From Forficula auricularia (Eukaryota; Arthropoda; Insecta; Dermaptera; Forficulidae), in assembly GCA_024734495.1 (NCBI GenBank), contig JALMQS010000134.1:62001-126000 (forward strand): a stretch of 64,000 nucleotides of DNA, given 5' to 3'. Both the position numbers and the translations under genes were made by a program. Below the pieces are notes generated by a model. That model searched no databases, was not told the origin of the DNA, and saw only the letters and a program-made list of their open reading frames with translations. Shown piece by piece: positions 62,186-64,000 of the stretch (position 1 is its first letter; each line of letters starts with the position of its first letter).

Positions 62186-64000
62186 GCGTCTTAAACTAGT
62201 CTCTTTCTTGTCTTAGACACTTAAATTCTCTTGTTCCAAATTGTCTTAACCGAGTCTTGTCTGAGTTACGAACACTCTCTCTTTCTTATCTCGATAGTGA
62301 ACTTAATCTAACCCGTAAATCAGTCGTTTCTTTGATCCTTTAGGAAAACTTTCCTTGGCTCACGGTAGTCTCATGGGTTCCCTATATTTCCCCTCTCATT
62401 GCGGGCCAGGCTGTTACACTTCTGCACTTCTTAATTTAATTCAAGATAGAACAATAAAGCCAACAAACAAAAATATAACAAATTCCCAGTTGTTCCCCCC
62501 GAAAGAATCCTCAGTGAAGCCACTATATATATTTTTAACAAGTATTCGTTACAATAAACATGAGTTTATTGAATGTTGAATAAATGTTTAATCCTGATCA
62601 CGTAAAACAATCAGAAACTAGAACCAGCCATCCCTCTTCCATCTCTCGACCTGATAGGGATTGAATTTTTACAATCGAGTAATATTATTTTCCACTCTTC
62701 AGAACTTCAATAATGCAAGCCTTAAATATGCAGAACACATCTCCATCAAATTCAAGCAGTTCGAGGATGCATGCTGCAAATATTGAGGACCCACCTACAT
62801 TCAATTCAAACACGCGCCAAGGATTCACGTAAGGACGGATTTATTTCCAAATGCAGAAGACAACAGTACGCCTTCCTCTCATGAGAAGTTAATTCATTGG
62901 ACAAGAGAAGTCTTTGAGAAAGGGGGAAAAATGAAGAGTAATCCTGAATATAGAAGAATAAAGATGAGGGATAATTATAAAACTAAACATCAATTTGATT
63001 GTCATAAATACAATAAGTTGATGAGAGAAAAGCTGAAGTATATTAAATCAGCAGCTAAATCAAAGACAAAAAATCTACGTATCTGATTTTACATAATTTA
63101 AATTTCCTGGGGTCTATCGCCTAGACTATTTAAAATATTCTTGGGCAGAGTGATAGTGGGGTGGATTAGATAGTATATTTCCCTTCTCATTGCGGGCCGG
63201 CCTGTTACACTTCTGCACTTCTTAATATAATTCAACATAAAACAATAAAGTCAACAAACAAAAATATATCAAATTCCGAGTTGTTCCCCCCCGAAAGAAT
63301 CCTCGTGAAGCCCATATATATATTTTTAACAAGTATTTCGTTACAATAAACATGAGTTTATTGAATGTTGAATAAATGTTTAATCCTGATCACGTAAAAC
63401 AATCAGAAACTAGAACCAGACATCCCTCTTCCATCTCTCGACCTGATAGGGCAGACAGAACAAGCTGCACCCCCATTCCTGGGAGTATAAAAGTTACACT
63501 TCTGCACTTCTTAATATAATTCAACATAAAACAATAAAGCCAACAAACAAAAATATATCAAATTCCCAGTTGTTCCCCCCCGAAAGAATCCTCGTGAAGC
63601 CCATATATATATTTTTAACAAGTATTTCGTTACAATAAACATGAGTTTATTGAATGTTGAATAAATGTTTAATCCTGATCACGTAAAACAATCAGAAACT
63701 AGAACCAGACATCCCTCTTCCATCTCTCGACCTGATAGGGCAGACAGAACAAGCTGCACCCCCATTCCTGGGAGTATAAAAAGAACGAGATTTCAATTTT
63801 CGAGAGGAGTCTTAAACTAGTCTCTTTCTTGTCTTAGACACTTAAATTCTCTTGTTCCAACTTGTCTTAACCGAGTCTTGTCTGAGTTACGAACACTCTC
63901 TCTTTCTTATCTCGATAGTGAACCTAATCTAACCCGTAAATCAGTCGTTTCTTTGATCCTTTAGGAAAATTTTCCTTGGCTCACGGTAGTCTCATGGGCC
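62186..64000 (+). repeat. Composite array of modules A, R and B, block 2 (runs off window)
   Basis: Order: partial A (62186), R (62384), B (62664), R (63175), a 46-bp stump of A (63448-63493) fused to a shortened R (63494, starting at TTACACTTC), then full A (63740) to the window end. Copies match block 1 closely. The stump junction after TATAAAAG is a clean deletion. The ~4.8 kb between blocks (57361-62185) carries zinc-finger and TPX2-like sequence. Confidence 0.88.
62713..63086 (+). pseudogene. Module B ORF, copy 3, frameshifted
   Basis: Same start context and acceptor (AG at 62701-62702). Relative to the intact copy it has one base missing near 62811 (AAACACGCGCC for AAACACAGTGCC), which shifts the frame after about 33 codons, plus a few substitutions. 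The 3' half is otherwise preserved up to the same stop (63084). Confidence 0.75.

Overview
This is a eukaryotic nuclear window, AT-rich and dominated by transposable-element debris, and very probably from an arthropod, most likely an insect. The evidence is intron-like structure (splice acceptors, donors, AATAAA signals), a terminal exon of glucose-6-phosphate dehydrogenase whose residues read like insect G6PD, and an insect-type repeat set: Penelope-like elements (PLEs), BEL/Pao, Ty3/Gypsy, R1-, R2- and Jockey-type LINEs, mariner, piggyBac, hAT MITEs and tRNA-derived SINEs. There are no operons, rRNA genes or CRISPR arrays. One 100-N assembly gap lies at 24173-24272.

Layout. 1-8.4 kb: AT-rich spacer with short GC-rich tandem repeats, then a 393-codon coiled-coil ORF (4870-6048) between two ~350-500 bp direct repeats that look LTR-like. 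8.9-10.2 kb: PLE remnant with GIY-YIG domain and inverted ends. 11-14.2 kb: three minisatellites (42, ~96 and ~120 bp periods). 17.6-19.8 kb: a ~480 bp satellite interrupted by an R2-clade LINE fragment. 21.9-24.5 kb: more PLE pieces around the gap. 24.8-31.3 kb: LINE, piggyBac, SINE and a nested BEL/Pao + R1 + hAT-MITE complex. 31.6-34.8 kb: the most host-like stretch, a Pro/Ser/Asn-rich ORF and the G6PD exon. 36-41 kb: Gypsy RNase H, LINE tails, an internally deleted mariner and a DDE fragment. 41.8-46 kb: an unknown small ORF, a palindrome with an intact hammerhead, ankyrin and THAP relics, a LINE fragment and a hAT MITE with perfect 8-bp target duplication. 46.2-47.7 kb: a ~1.5 kb PLE palindrome. 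49.2-50.5 kb: another PLE on the minus strand. 51.4-52.4 kb: a 488-bp tandem duplication. 53.4-57.4 kb and 62.2-64 kb: a composite repeat array. 58-61.7 kb: zinc-finger relics, unrecognised coding pieces and a TPX2-like terminal exon on the minus strand.

The two most interesting systems are (a) hammerhead-ribozyme motifs in the PLE terminal repeats, of which the copies at 42.7 kb and 46.3/47.5 kb have intact cores and show a compensatory base-pair change in helix I, and (b) the 53.8-64 kb array, in which one ~280 bp module (R, with an AATAAA signal inside a perfect hairpin) alternates with two different modules: A, carrying a TATA box, and B, carrying a splice acceptor followed by a 124-residue acidic-to-basic ORF. 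I do not recognise the array as any named element. Function there is inference from sequence only.
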